Assembly: GCA_910577925.1 (NCBI GenBank)
Contig: CAJTOI010000022.1
Coordinates: forward strand, 1-54,160
DNA length: 54,160 bases
Direction of reading: 5' to 3'
Source: an uncultured Roseburia sp.
Lineage (GTDB): Bacteria > Bacillota > Clostridia > Lachnospirales > Lachnospiraceae
Shown: positions 16,173-24,089 of the stretch, one piece after another
Numbering within the stretch: the first letter of the stretch is position 1
Layout: each line of letters starts with the position of its first letter
The notes under the pieces: generated by a model
Seen by the model: the letters and a program-made list of their open reading frames with translations, nothing else
Told to the model about the DNA's origin: nothing
Databases searched by the model: none
Program-made: the position numbers and the translations under genes

Positions 16173-16763
16173 ATGACAGATTTTTTAGCAATGCGGCCCG
16201 CATGGACCCGGAAACCAAAAGAGACACTCATGACAGAAACACGCGCCGAGATTATCACGGAACCCGGAACGGATCTCTGGCAGCGCACCTATTACGGCTT
16301 TCGGAACGACAATGCTCCCGTCCTGCAGGCGAAGACTTCCGAGAAATATTTCTCTTTTGTCGTAAAGACGCAGTTTGAGAGCAAACACCGCTTTGACCAG
16401 TGCGGCGTCGCAATCTATCTGGACAGCGAGAACTGGTTTAAGGCCTCGATTGAATATGAAAATGAGGAATACCAGCGTCTTGGCAGTGTCGTGACAAACC
16501 ACGGCTATTCCGACTGGGCCACGACGGATATCTCCGCAGATATAAAAGAAATGTGGTATCGCCTCAGCCGAAGAGAGAGCGATTACTGTATTGAATGCGG
16601 CACGGACGGCATACACTTTAAGCAGATGCGCATCTTCCATCTGTGGGAGGGCGCAGGAGAGATTTCGTTCGGCATTTACGCGTGCAGTCCGGAGAACTCC
16701 TCCTTCAGGGCTGTTTTTACGGATATGCAAGTGACCGAATGCAAGTGGGAGGCGCACAAATAA
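16173..16763 (+). CDS. DUF1349 family protein
   Basis: About 196 aa, soluble. The body matches the DUF1349 concanavalin-like fold: DLWQRTYYGFRNDNAPVLQ, FDQCGVAIYLDSENWFKASIEYE, SDWATTDI and FGIYACSPENSSFRAVFTDM. Members resemble the yeast regulator Ree1 and some carbohydrate-binding sandwiches, but a biochemical activity is not established. The start at 16173 is preceded by GGAGG. It lies 16 bp after the glycosyltransferase gene, so a glycan link is conceivable but unproven. Confidence 0.82.
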   Translation: MTDFLAMRPAWTRKPKETLMTETRAEIITEPGTDLWQRTYYGFRNDNAPVLQAKTSEKYFSFVVKTQFESKHRFDQCGVAIYLDSENWFKASIEYENEEYQRLGSVVTNHGYSDWATTDISADIKEMWYRLSRRESDYCIECGTDGIHFKQMRIFHLWEGAGEISFGIYACSPENSSFRAVFTDMQVTECKWEAHK

Positions 16764-16841
16764 CACCTGTGTTTCTACTGCGCTGAATTTTAAAAAGACA
16801 GGCACATGAAAAACTACTCGCATGTGTTTTGGGGAAACTTA

Positions 16842-17434
16842 ATGATAATCAGAGAATACACGCCGCAGGATGAACTCGGATGGTTGAGATGCCGTGTTCT
16901 TTCCTTCTTAGACTCTTCCTATTATAATGATGTTTTAACGCACCGGGAATGCTATGAAAATGATTCCGTCTGCCTTGTGGCCGAAGAAAACGAAAAAATT
17001 ATTGGCCTGATTGACGCCGAAATAGAAAAGGACCCCGGCATCTTATGCTCCGCCGGCAATCAGGCCGGGCTGTAATATGGCATCTGGCCGTCCTGCCGGA
17101 ATATCGCAAAAGACACATCGCCGCTTTCTTGTGGGCGGAAGTTAAAGAGAGACTGACCGCTAAGGGAATCCGGTATTGTGAAGTGTGGACGCAGGAGGAT
17201 GAAGCCGCCAATCGCTGGTATCTGGCACAGGGCTTCCGCAATATAAAAGACCGGAACTGGCTTCGCTGCTATGCGCGTCCCTCCAGAACAGACTGGTTTT
17301 TAAATCGTGCGAATGTCGGAGAAATATACGGTGTGGAAGAAATGATATTTGAAGTAACACCCTCACGGCGTGATGAAGTTGCGGAATACTGCTATCGAAT
17401 TGATGAAGTCAGACTGTATGCCCAAAAGCTTTGA
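16842..17434 (+). pseudogene. GNAT acetyltransferase interrupted by a frameshift
   Basis: The first frame (MIIREYTPQDELGWLRCR... to AGNQAGL) ends at a TAA at 17073-17075. The second frame, open from 17045, continues with AVIWHLAVLPEYRKRHIAAFLW, the acetyl-CoA binding motif A, then EVWTQEDEAANRWYLAQGFR. Joined through a one-base change near 17055-17070, they give a GNAT protein of about 197 aa. No slippery heptamer is present, so programmed frameshifting is unlikely. The start at 16842 follows GGGGAAA. Either a recent pseudogene or a sequence error in a short G/C run. Confidence 0.8.
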
Positions 17435-17462
17435 TTGCTCTGCAAATTCTCCTCCCTTTGGC

Positions 17463-17491
17463 TTGTAAAAATGCCCTTAACATGATAAGAT
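17463..17491 (+). promoter_or_regulatory. Predicted promoter of but
   Basis: TTGTAA (17463-17468), 17-bp spacer, TAAGAT (17486-17491). The leader of about 115 nt contains a small GCAGGA/TCCTGC hairpin near 17525-17539 and no recognised riboswitch. Confidence 0.55.
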
Positions 17492-17613
17492 GAAAGTATG
17501 GTAAATTTTTAACAATCTTTTGCCGCAGGAATGTCCTGCACGCAGCTCATTTTGCGCACAACTCATCTTGTGTACAGATACGATATGACAAAATGTATAG
17601 GAGGGATAAAACT

Positions 17614-18954
17614 ATGGATTTTTCACAGGAGTACAAACAGAAATTAGTTTCGGCTGACGAGGCGGTCAAGCTGATACAGTCGGGCAGCTGGGTGGATTAC
17701 GGCTGGTGTACCGGCACCGTGGATACGCTGGATCAGGCGCTTGCAAAACGCACCGACGAACTGACGGACGTTAAGGTGCGCGGCGGTATCCTCTTAAAGC
17801 CGCTTGCCATTTTCGAACGGGAGGACGCCGGCGAACATTTTACATGGAATTCCTGGCATATGTCCGGAATCGAGCGCAAGCTGATTTCCCGCGGCTGCGC
17901 TTACTACGCGCCGATCCGCTACTCCGAGCTGCCGCGCTACTACCGCGACCTGGACTGCCCCGATGATGTCGCAATGTTTCAGGTTGCCCCGATGGACTCC
18001 CACGGCTACTTTAACTTCGGCCCGAACGCATCTCATCTGGGCGCCGTGTGCGAGACCGCAAAGCACATTATCGTGGAAGTCAATGAAAACATGCCGCGCT
18101 GCCTCGGCGGCACCGAATGCGGCGTACATATCTCGGATGTGACCTATATCGTGGAAGGCAAGAACCCGCCGATCGGCGAGATGGGCGCAGGCGGCCCCGC
18201 CTCCGACATCGATAAGACGGTTGCAAAGCTCATCGTCGAAGAAATCCCGAACGGCGCATGCTTACAGCTCGGCATCGGCGGTATGCCGAACGCAGTCGGC
18301 TCCATGATCGCGGAGTCCGACTTGAAGGATTTTGGCGTTCACACGGAAATGTATGTCGACGCCTTTGTCGATATCGCAAAAGCCGGCAAGATCAACGGCT
18401 CAAAAAAGAGCATCGACCGCTATCGTCAGGCTTACGCATTCGGCGCAGGCACCAAAAAGATGTACGACTACATGGATGAGAATCCCGAGCTGATGAGCGC
18501 TCCGGTTAATTACACCAACGATATCCGCTCCATCTCGGCTCTCGATAACTTTATCTCCATCAACAACGCAGTGGATATCGACCTCTACGGACAGGTCAAT
18601 GCAGAGTCCGCCGGGATCAAGCAGATCAGCGGTGCGGGCGGACAGCTTGATTTCGTTCTGGGCGCATACCTCTCGAACGGCGGAAAAAGCTTTATCTGTC
18701 TCTCCTCCACATTCCAGACCAAAGACGGGCAGGTGAAATCCCGCATCCGTCCGACGTTAGCGGAGGGCTCGGTCGTGACCGACGCAAGACCCTGCGTGCA
18801 CTATATCGTCACCGAGTACGGCAAAGTAAATCTCAAGGGACTGTCCGCATGGCAGAGAGCCGAGGCACTGATCTCCGTCGCTCACCCGGACTTTAGAGAC
18901 GAGCTAATCGCGGAAGCGGAAAAGATGAACATCTGGCGCAGAAGCAATAAATAA
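17614..18954 (+). CDS. but: Butyryl-CoA:acetate CoA-transferase
   Basis: Cytosolic CoA-transferase of 446 aa that moves CoA from butyryl-CoA to acetate, the last step of butyrate formation in Roseburia-type bacteria. Long stretches agree with what is known of But: VDYGWCTGTVDTLD, FTWNSWHMSGIERK, MDSHGYFNFGP, IPNGACLQLGIGGMPNAVG, DLYGQVNAESAG and SGAGGQLDFVLGAYLS. The Glu of the GQVNAES motif is the CoA-carrying residue of this family. The start at 17614 follows AGGAGG by 9 nt. It is monocistronic, with its own promoter and terminator. 4-hydroxybutyrate CoA-transferase is the closest alternative, but overall similarity favours But. Confidence 0.93.
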   Translation: MDFSQEYKQKLVSADEAVKLIQSGSWVDYGWCTGTVDTLDQALAKRTDELTDVKVRGGILLKPLAIFEREDAGEHFTWNSWHMSGIERKLISRGCAYYAPIRYSELPRYYRDLDCPDDVAMFQVAPMDSHGYFNFGPNASHLGAVCETAKHIIVEVNENMPRCLGGTECGVHISDVTYIVEGKNPPIGEMGAGGPASDIDKTVAKLIVEEIPNGACLQLGIGGMPNAVGSMIAESDLKDFGVHTEMYVDAFVDIAKAGKINGSKKSIDRYRQAYAFGAGTKKMYDYMDENPELMSAPVNYTNDIRSISALDNFISINNAVDIDLYGQVNAESAGIKQISGAGGQLDFVLGAYLSNGGKSFICLSSTFQTKDGQVKSRIRPTLAEGSVVTDARPCVHYIVTEYGKVNLKGLSAWQRAEALISVAHPDFRDELIAEAEKMNIWRRSNK

Positions 18955-18968
18955 TCTTGGAATAAAAT

Positions 18969-19006
18969 AAGAAAGGAATGCGGCTAAAACACCGCATTCC
19001 TTTCTT
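18969..19006. terminator. Bidirectional terminator between but and the LTA synthase gene
   Basis: AAGAAAGGAATGCGG (18969-18983) pairs perfectly with CCGCATTCCTTTCTT (18992-19006). T-rich arms serve both strands. The distal arm overlaps the stop codon (19005-19007) of the convergent gene. Confidence 0.88.
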
Positions 19007-21227
19007 AAATTGTGGGAGACGGACTGCTTTCGTCTTCTCCCGCGGGAACTTCCGCATCCGTACCGGGGGTTACAGTATCCCCGGACTCGGAGTTCTCCGT
19101 CCCGGCGCCCTCGGTCGGCGCCGCGGTTTCCGTTTCCGGAACGATATCCGGATCTTCATAGATCACTTCGCCCACGCCTGCGCGCAGCAGGATTCCCTTG
19201 GAGCCAAGGATATTTACGGTAATCACATCACCGTCCTTTACACTGTCAAGATCGGCTGTCAGCACAGACGGCGACAGGTACGAGGTAGAAATCTTTGTCC
19301 CGTTTACAAAAACTTTCGTATTCCGGGTAAAGTTCGACCCGCAGACGGTCAGTGTGTTGTTGTTGATATTTTTGCGGACGGCGGAAATCGCAACATCCTC
19401 GACGTCCATCACCAAATCTGTCGCCGGATACGGGTTCTCGCTGCCATAGGTATGACGCTTTCCGTATAAGAGGTCATACTGTAAGGTCTCCAGACCGCTT
19501 AAGTAAGTCTCGGACGCCGCCTGTGTCTGATGGTAGCGGAAAATGGTCCCTTCGTGGATGCCTACCTGTCCGGTAGTCTCGGCCAGAAGCTGATAAGCCG
19601 TCAGATCGGCGTCTTTCTTTGCAAGTCCCATATTGTTCCAGGTAATATATTTTGTCTTAAAAATGTCGCCGGACTTCATATCAGAATCAGCCAGTCCCAG
19701 CGTCGGAAGATGGTCGCCGAAGAATACGATAATCGTATCCTCTCCGCGGCTGTCAACGGCCGAAATCAGATCTCCGATAAAGCCGTCCACCTCGTGCATC
19801 ATATTCACGTAATATTCCCACTGATTGTTCAGCGCTTCGTCTGCAGCGCCGGATACCGCGATGGCCGGGGAGGTGAGAACTTTCTCGGTCGGGTAATCGC
19901 CGTGGCCCTCCACCGTGATCGTGTATACAAAATCGGACTGACCCGGCGTGGAATCCATCGCCTTAACGGTCTCGTCAATCAGCACATCGTCGGTCGGCCA
20001 GTTGCCGTTCGGCGTATAGTCTCTGATATTCATCAGCTCCTTGCTGGTAAAGGAATCAAAGCCCATCATGGAAAAGGCGTTGTTCCGACTGTAAAATGTG
20101 GCGGTGTTGTTATGTACCACATGGGTGCCGTAGCCGATTTTTGACAGATCGGAGGCAATGCTCTCGCAGTCGGTCTGCTTTAAAATCGTCTTGTACGGGT
20201 ACTCACCGGTCCCGAAGTACTGCATGCTCATACCGGAGAGAACCTCAAACTCGGTATTCGCGGTTCCCGCACCGACAACCGGAACCGTCAGGTAGCCGGA
20301 AGAATAATTCTCTTCCAGTGCGTGGAAATTCGGAACGGGGTCCTCGGACAGCTCCAGAAAGTTTACCTCGTAGGGATCACAAAAGGACTCCAACAGCACA
20401 CAGATAATATTCGGCCGGTTTTCGGCGGAATCATTTCCTGCGGAATTGACAAGCGCATTGATGGCGCCCACGGTTTCCTCGGAATAATCGGCCGGTTTGC
20501 TCATCCCCCGTCCGACCACACTCGTGGAAAAGCCATAGACAAAGCCGTAGTCGGAATATCCCTGGGCAATGTTGGAAAAATAGGACGCCAGGATATTGGA
20601 GTTCTGGGCAGCGGTCGTCGTAACCGGAAGCCCGACTAAAAGGAGCGCTCCGACCATCACCGGTCCCAAAACCGCGTGACGTTTTCCCTGATATCTCGGC
20701 CCCTTCACAAAGAAGAGAAACAGGAATACAAAGAACGACACAACGACGGAAACGACAATCGTGGCTTCCTTGGCCGTAAAATAATTGGTGTTCTGCATCG
20801 CAAACAGGTCAGAGAGACACTTTAAATCGGTATAGCTGAACGGGGTGACGCGGTTTGATAAAATCAGACCGTTGACAGTCCCGAGAAAAATCCAGACACC
20901 GCTGATCAGCACACGCATCTGCGCTCTGAATTTAAACAGATAGACAAGAGACAGAGATGCAAAGATAATCAGCGCATTGTACAGAAATGCCAGCGTGTGG
21001 CTGCCGAGAAATGTAACGGTACTCACAAAATCTCTTCTGGAAATCAGCTCTACAACAAAAATAAGCAGACATGCCAGTAAAAAATGGAACACCAGAGAGT
21101 ATTTGTTTAGGAAATCAATTCTCCGGTAATATGCTTCGCTGTGCGGCTTCTTTTTTGGAAGCTTCTCCCGGATACGGGCTGCTGCGGTTTTTACTTTGGT
21201 ATATAAAGATTGAAATTTTTCTTTCAT
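19005..21227 (-). CDS. LTA synthase-like sulfatase-fold protein with IPT/TIG domain
   Basis: About 740 aa. Five transmembrane helices in the first 220 residues are followed by an extracellular sulfatase-fold domain. Metal and catalytic positions match LtaS-type phosphoglycerol transferases: Glu in VLLESFCDP, Thr in VGAGTANTEFEVLSG (nucleophile), His in TVEGHGDYP, and FFGDHLPTLG. It would add glycerol-phosphate units to a lipid or glycan anchor. After the enzyme domain comes a beta-rich segment (about 615-692: LTVCGSNFTRNTKVFVNG, then ITVNILGSKG) resembling an IPT/TIG fold, then a Glu/Thr/Pro/Ser-rich tail. The start at 21227 follows GGGAGG by 6 nt. The transcript from the promoter at 21316-21344 must pass a terminator-like hairpin. 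Confidence 0.88.
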   Translation of the reverse strand: MKEKFQSLYTKVKTAAARIREKLPKKKPHSEAYYRRIDFLNKYSLVFHFLLACLLIFVVELISRRDFVSTVTFLGSHTLAFLYNALIIFASLSLVYLFKFRAQMRVLISGVWIFLGTVNGLILSNRVTPFSYTDLKCLSDLFAMQNTNYFTAKEATIVVSVVVSFFVFLFLFFVKGPRYQGKRHAVLGPVMVGALLLVGLPVTTTAAQNSNILASYFSNIAQGYSDYGFVYGFSTSVVGRGMSKPADYSEETVGAINALVNSAGNDSAENRPNIICVLLESFCDPYEVNFLELSEDPVPNFHALEENYSSGYLTVPVVGAGTANTEFEVLSGMSMQYFGTGEYPYKTILKQTDCESIASDLSKIGYGTHVVHNNTATFYSRNNAFSMMGFDSFTSKELMNIRDYTPNGNWPTDDVLIDETVKAMDSTPGQSDFVYTITVEGHGDYPTEKVLTSPAIAVSGAADEALNNQWEYYVNMMHEVDGFIGDLISAVDSRGEDTIIVFFGDHLPTLGLADSDMKSGDIFKTKYITWNNMGLAKKDADLTAYQLLAETTGQVGIHEGTIFRYHQTQAASETYLSGLETLQYDLLYGKRHTYGSENPYPATDLVMDVEDVAISAVRKNINNNTLTVCGSNFTRNTKVFVNGTKISTSYLSPSVLTADLDSVKDGDVITVNILGSKGILLRAGVGEVIYEDPDIVPETETAAPTEGAGTENSESGDTVTPGTDAEVPAGEDESSPSPTI

Positions 21228-21255
21228 GCGAATCCTCCCGGTTTGTTTCATGTGA

Positions 21256-21278
21256 TATAAAAAGGCGGCCAAGCCGCC
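21256..21278 (-). terminator. Terminator-like hairpin in the LTA synthase gene leader
   Basis: GGCGGC (21264-21269) and GCCGCC (21273-21278) form a 6-bp GC stem with a 3-nt loop, followed on the minus strand by TTTTTATA. It lies about 30 nt before the start codon and downstream of the predicted promoter, so it is placed as an attenuator. It could alternatively be the distant terminator of the CsoR gene. Confidence 0.65.
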
Positions 21279-21315
21279 GTATTCTGCCGATTGCTGCGTA
21301 AATCAATCCTACCAA

Positions 21316-21344
21316 AATATATCGTTTTCCGGGGCAAAAATCAA
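21316..21344 (-). promoter_or_regulatory. Predicted promoter of the LTA synthase gene
   Basis: On the minus strand TTGATT (21339-21344), 17-bp spacer, TATATT (21316-21321). The leader is about 80 nt and contains the hairpin at 21256-21278. Confidence 0.6.
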
Positions 21345-21436
21345 TCGGGAAGATGTATAAAAATCTCTTAAGATTTTCTGAATTTCTATAATTTATGAAT
21401 AATAAATGAACAAATTATGTCCAAATGAATTACTTC

Positions 21437-21796
21437 CTATTTAATAAACTTATTAATCGCGTCGTTTAAGTCCGCAAGCACCTGTTCGTCGCCGGTCTCA
21501 ATCGCATCAACAAGACAGTGGCTGATGTGGTCCTCGAGAATAATTTTACCGATATTGTTGATTGCGGAGCGCACCGCCGCAATCTGGATCAGAACCTCGC
21601 TGCAGTCCCGTCCGTCCTCAACCATTTTTTTGATGGATTCCATATGGCCGATGGCGCGGCTCATACGGTTTAAAACCGCTTTGGTATTCTCATGGCGGTG
21701 GGGATGCGCCGCATTGTGCGTGTGCGTATAGGGGGTCCCGTCCGCAAGAATATGCGTGTGAGCGGCATTTTCCGCATGCGTATGTTTCTCAGACAT
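21437..21796 (-). CDS. CsoR/DUF156-type metal-sensing repressor with His-rich N-terminus
   Basis: About 119 aa, all-helical cytosolic repressor. The core from about residue 39 (KAVLNRMSRAIGHMESIKKM) carries the ligand set of copper CsoR: Cys in GRDCSEVL, then His and Cys in DHISHCLVD. The first 35 residues are unusual, with many His in HTH/HAEN/HPHRHEN pattern, which could bind Cu, Ni or Zn. The start at 21796 follows GGAGG. No copper ATPase or chaperone gene is nearby, so its target is elsewhere or is itself. FrmR or RcnR-type sensing is less likely given the C-H-C arrangement. Confidence 0.85.
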   Translation of the reverse strand: MSEKHTHAENAAHTHILADGTPYTHTHNAAHPHRHENTKAVLNRMSRAIGHMESIKKMVEDGRDCSEVLIQIAAVRSAINNIGKIILEDHISHCLVDAIETGDEQVLADLNDAINKFIK

Positions 21797-21889
21797 GAGC
21801 TTCCTCCGTTTTTTGTGTAAATTGTACCACACAAGCGGAAAAAAACCAAACGTAGATTGCTCCGGGAGTGCGGAAAGCCTGCGATTTCA

Positions 21890-21918
21890 TTGCATTTTCG
21901 TGTGAAAAAAGATATAAT
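21890..21918 (+). promoter_or_regulatory. Promoter of the serine dehydratase operon
   Basis: TTGCAT (21890-21895), 17-bp spacer, TATAAT (21913-21918). Transcription should start near 21925, giving a leader of about 78 nt to the ATG at 22003. Confidence 0.72.
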
Positions 21919-21940
21919 CAGGATAGATTCGGGGTGAAGG

Positions 21941-21974
21941 GGGTATACCTTAAGCAGAAGGTATCCCTTTTTGT
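21941..21974 (+). terminator. Terminator-like hairpin in the sdaAB leader
   Basis: GGGTATACCTT (21941-21951) pairs with AAGGTATCCC (21958-21967) with one bulged base, followed by TTTTTGT. It lies between the promoter and the gene, so it would act as an attenuator. No known riboswitch or T-box consensus is visible in the short leader. Confidence 0.65.
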
Positions 21975-22002
21975 ATATATTGAGGAAGGTACGGACAGAA
22001 TT

Positions 22003-22698
22003 ATGAATTTAACGGATATTATCGGGCCGGTGATGGTCGGCCCCTCGAGCTCGCATACGGCGGGCGCGGTAAGAATCGGGCAGATCGCCCGAAAGCTTCT
22101 CGGAGAGCCTGCGGCAAATGCGGAAATCTTCTTCCACGGTTCGTTCCTCGCAACCGGGAAGGGACACGGCACGGACCGGGCGCTCATCGCGGGCCTGCTC
22201 GGCATGGCGGTAGACGATGCGGCGATCCCGGACAGCTTTCGCATCGCGGCGGAGGCGGGACTGACCTTTTCCATCAGCGGGATTGATCTGGGGGACGCGC
22301 ATCCGAATTCCGTAAAGATGCGGCTGACGGGGAAATCGGGAAAAACGCTGGAGACCGTGGCCGCGTCTGTCGGAGGCGGACAGATAGAGATTCATGAACT
22401 CGACGGACTCGCGGTAAAATTCGGCGGGGAATATCCGACGCTGATCGTGCACAATATCGATAAGCCCGGATACGTGACGGAAGTGACCGCCGCGCTTGCG
22501 AAAAAGTCGATTAACATTGCCACCATGCAGCTGTACCGGGCGAGCCGCGGCGGGAATGCGGTTATGGTGATCGAGTGCGACCAGGAGGTATCGGAAGAAT
22601 TTATCGAATGGTTAGCCCAGCGCGAGGGAATCATTAAGGTGACATACCTGAGTCTCGCAAACGGGCGGGAAGAAAACGGGAAGGAATACGGAGCGTGA
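22003..22698 (+). CDS. sdaAB: L-serine ammonia-lyase, beta subunit
   Basis: About 231 aa, beta subunit of the iron-sulfur L-serine dehydratase that converts serine to pyruvate and ammonia. N-terminal signature: IIGPVMVGPSSSHTAGAVRIG, then HGSFLATGKGHGTDRA. The C-terminal 80 residues are an ACT domain (PTLIVHNIDKPGYVTEVTAAL), commonly a serine-sensing or structural module. The start at 22003 is chosen because family members begin at NLTDIIGP and the longer frame would begin before the promoter. The alpha-subunit gene starts one base after the stop. Confidence 0.93.
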   Translation: MNLTDIIGPVMVGPSSSHTAGAVRIGQIARKLLGEPAANAEIFFHGSFLATGKGHGTDRALIAGLLGMAVDDAAIPDSFRIAAEAGLTFSISGIDLGDAHPNSVKMRLTGKSGKTLETVAASVGGGQIEIHELDGLAVKFGGEYPTLIVHNIDKPGYVTEVTAALAKKSINIATMQLYRASRGGNAVMVIECDQEVSEEFIEWLAQREGIIKVTYLSLANGREENGKEYGA

Positions 22699-22699
22699 T

Positions 22700-23572
22700 A
22701 TGTATAAATCGTTAGAAGAATTATGTAAACTTGAAGCATCGGAAGGAAAGCCGTTCTGGAAAATCGTGCAGGAGGACGACTGCCGGGAACGCGGCATCAC
22801 ACCTGAGGAATCCTTTGCGCAAATGCAGGATATGTACGAGGCAATGCGGTACGCAGACGAGCACTACGACGAAACACTGCTCTCCGCGAGCGGCCTCGTC
22901 GGAACAGAGGGGAAAAAGATGGCGGACGCCCGCGCAAACGGAACGCTCCTGTGCGGAAGCTTCATCGGGAAAGTGATGGAGAAGGCTTTAAAGACCAGTG
23001 AGTCCAACGCCTGCATGAAACGGATCGTGGCTGCGCCTACCGCAGGCTCCTGCGGCGTGATTCCCGCAGTCTTTTTAAGCCTGCAGGAAGAGCGGCAGAT
23101 TCCCGCGGAAAAGATCGTGGAGGCGCTCTATGTGGCAGCCGGCATCGGCGGCGTAATCGGCAGCCGGGCATTCCTTGCCGGCGCGGCGGGCGGCTGTCAG
23201 GCAGAGATCGGCTCCGCGTCCGCGATGGCGGCGGGCGGCGCGGCTTATCTCGCGGGCGGCGGCGCTCCGGAGATTGCAAACGCGGCCGCGCTCGCGCTTA
23301 AAAACCTTCTCGGGCTGGCCTGCGATCCGGTGGCGGGTCTGGTCGAAGTGCCCTGCGTCAAACGAAATGTCATGGGGGCCGTCAACGCGATGACGTCGGC
23401 GGATATGACATCGGCGGGAATTTTCAGCAAAATCCCGCCGGACCAGGTAATCGACGCGATGAAAAGCATCGGACGCAGCATGCACGAAGACATCCGGGAA
23501 ACCGGAAAGGGAGGCCTTGCGGGAACCCCGGCAGGCGTTGCAGTCAGAGAGCGGATGGCAGGGCTTGATTAA
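22700..23572 (+). CDS. sdaAA: L-serine ammonia-lyase, alpha subunit
   Basis: 290 aa, catalytic subunit carrying the oxygen-sensitive 4Fe-4S cluster. Cys residues in SNACMKRIVAAPTAGSCGV, LACDPVAG and VEVPCVKRN match the conserved cluster-binding set. GGCQAEIGSASAMAAGG is the Gly/Ala-rich family signature, and the C-terminus ends in GGLAGTPAGVAVRERM. The gene is separated by a single base from sdaAB, so subunits are made together. The alpha-beta split is usual for clostridia, in contrast to the fused enterobacterial enzyme. Confidence 0.94.
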   Translation: MYKSLEELCKLEASEGKPFWKIVQEDDCRERGITPEESFAQMQDMYEAMRYADEHYDETLLSASGLVGTEGKKMADARANGTLLCGSFIGKVMEKALKTSESNACMKRIVAAPTAGSCGVIPAVFLSLQEERQIPAEKIVEALYVAAGIGGVIGSRAFLAGAAGGCQAEIGSASAMAAGGAAYLAGGGAPEIANAAALALKNLLGLACDPVAGLVEVPCVKRNVMGAVNAMTSADMTSAGIFSKIPPDQVIDAMKSIGRSMHEDIRETGKGGLAGTPAGVAVRERMAGLD

Positions 23573-23606
23573 GCCCCCGCAACATCGGATGCGGCAATCG
23601 GCAAAC

Positions 23607-24074
23607 TTAATTTTCCATCGCACGGATTAAGTTTACCATCTCGATCGCGCCCGTCGCACACTCAAAGCCCTTATTTCCCGCTTTACTGCCCGCGCGCTCA
23701 ATCGCCTGCTCGATATTGTCTGTCGTCAGCACGCCGAACATCACCGGGATCTCGCTCTGCAGCGACACCTGTGCGATTCCCTTTGACACCTCACTGCACA
23801 CATAATCATAATGGCTTGTAGCGCCCCGAATCACCGCGCCGAGGCAGATTACTGCATCATATTTGCCGCTCTTAGCCATTTTTGCGGCAATTAACGGAAT
23901 CTCAAATGCCCCCGGAACCCACGCGACGTCCACGTTTTCCTCCGGCACATCGTGCCGCTTTAACCCGTCTAACGCACCGCCCAGCAATTTTGAGGTGATA
24001 AACTCGTTAAACCGCGCTGCCACGATTCCGACTCTGATCTCCTGTGCCACTACTTTTCCTTCAAATACCTGCAT
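23607..24074 (-). CDS. ribH: 6,7-dimethyl-8-ribityllumazine synthase
   Basis: 155 aa, forms icosahedral shells and condenses 5-amino-6-ribitylaminouracil with dihydroxybutanone phosphate. Landmarks: ARFNEFITSKLLGGAL, VPGAFEIPLIA, CLGAVIRGATSHYDYVC with the conserved His, PVMFGVLTTDNIEQA, and the C-terminal GNKGFECATGAIEM. Length is standard. The start follows AAGGAGGA. It is the last gene of the riboflavin operon, converging with sdaAA; no clear terminator was seen in the 34-bp gap. Confidence 0.97.
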   Translation of the reverse strand: MQVFEGKVVAQEIRVGIVAARFNEFITSKLLGGALDGLKRHDVPEENVDVAWVPGAFEIPLIAAKMAKSGKYDAVICLGAVIRGATSHYDYVCSEVSKGIAQVSLQSEIPVMFGVLTTDNIEQAIERAGSKAGNKGFECATGAIEMVNLIRAMEN

Positions 24075-24089
24075 AAACAGTTCCTCCTT

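Noticed and set aside
17040..17080. Programmed frameshift in the GNAT gene
   Set aside because: No X-XXY-YYZ heptamer or downstream stimulatory stem was seen, and GNAT genes are not known to use this mechanism.
19005..21227. Anti-phage or toxin system around the LTA synthase, CsoR and serine dehydratase genes
   Set aside because: All genes there have ordinary housekeeping or envelope roles, and no nuclease, reverse transcriptase or toxin-like partner is present.
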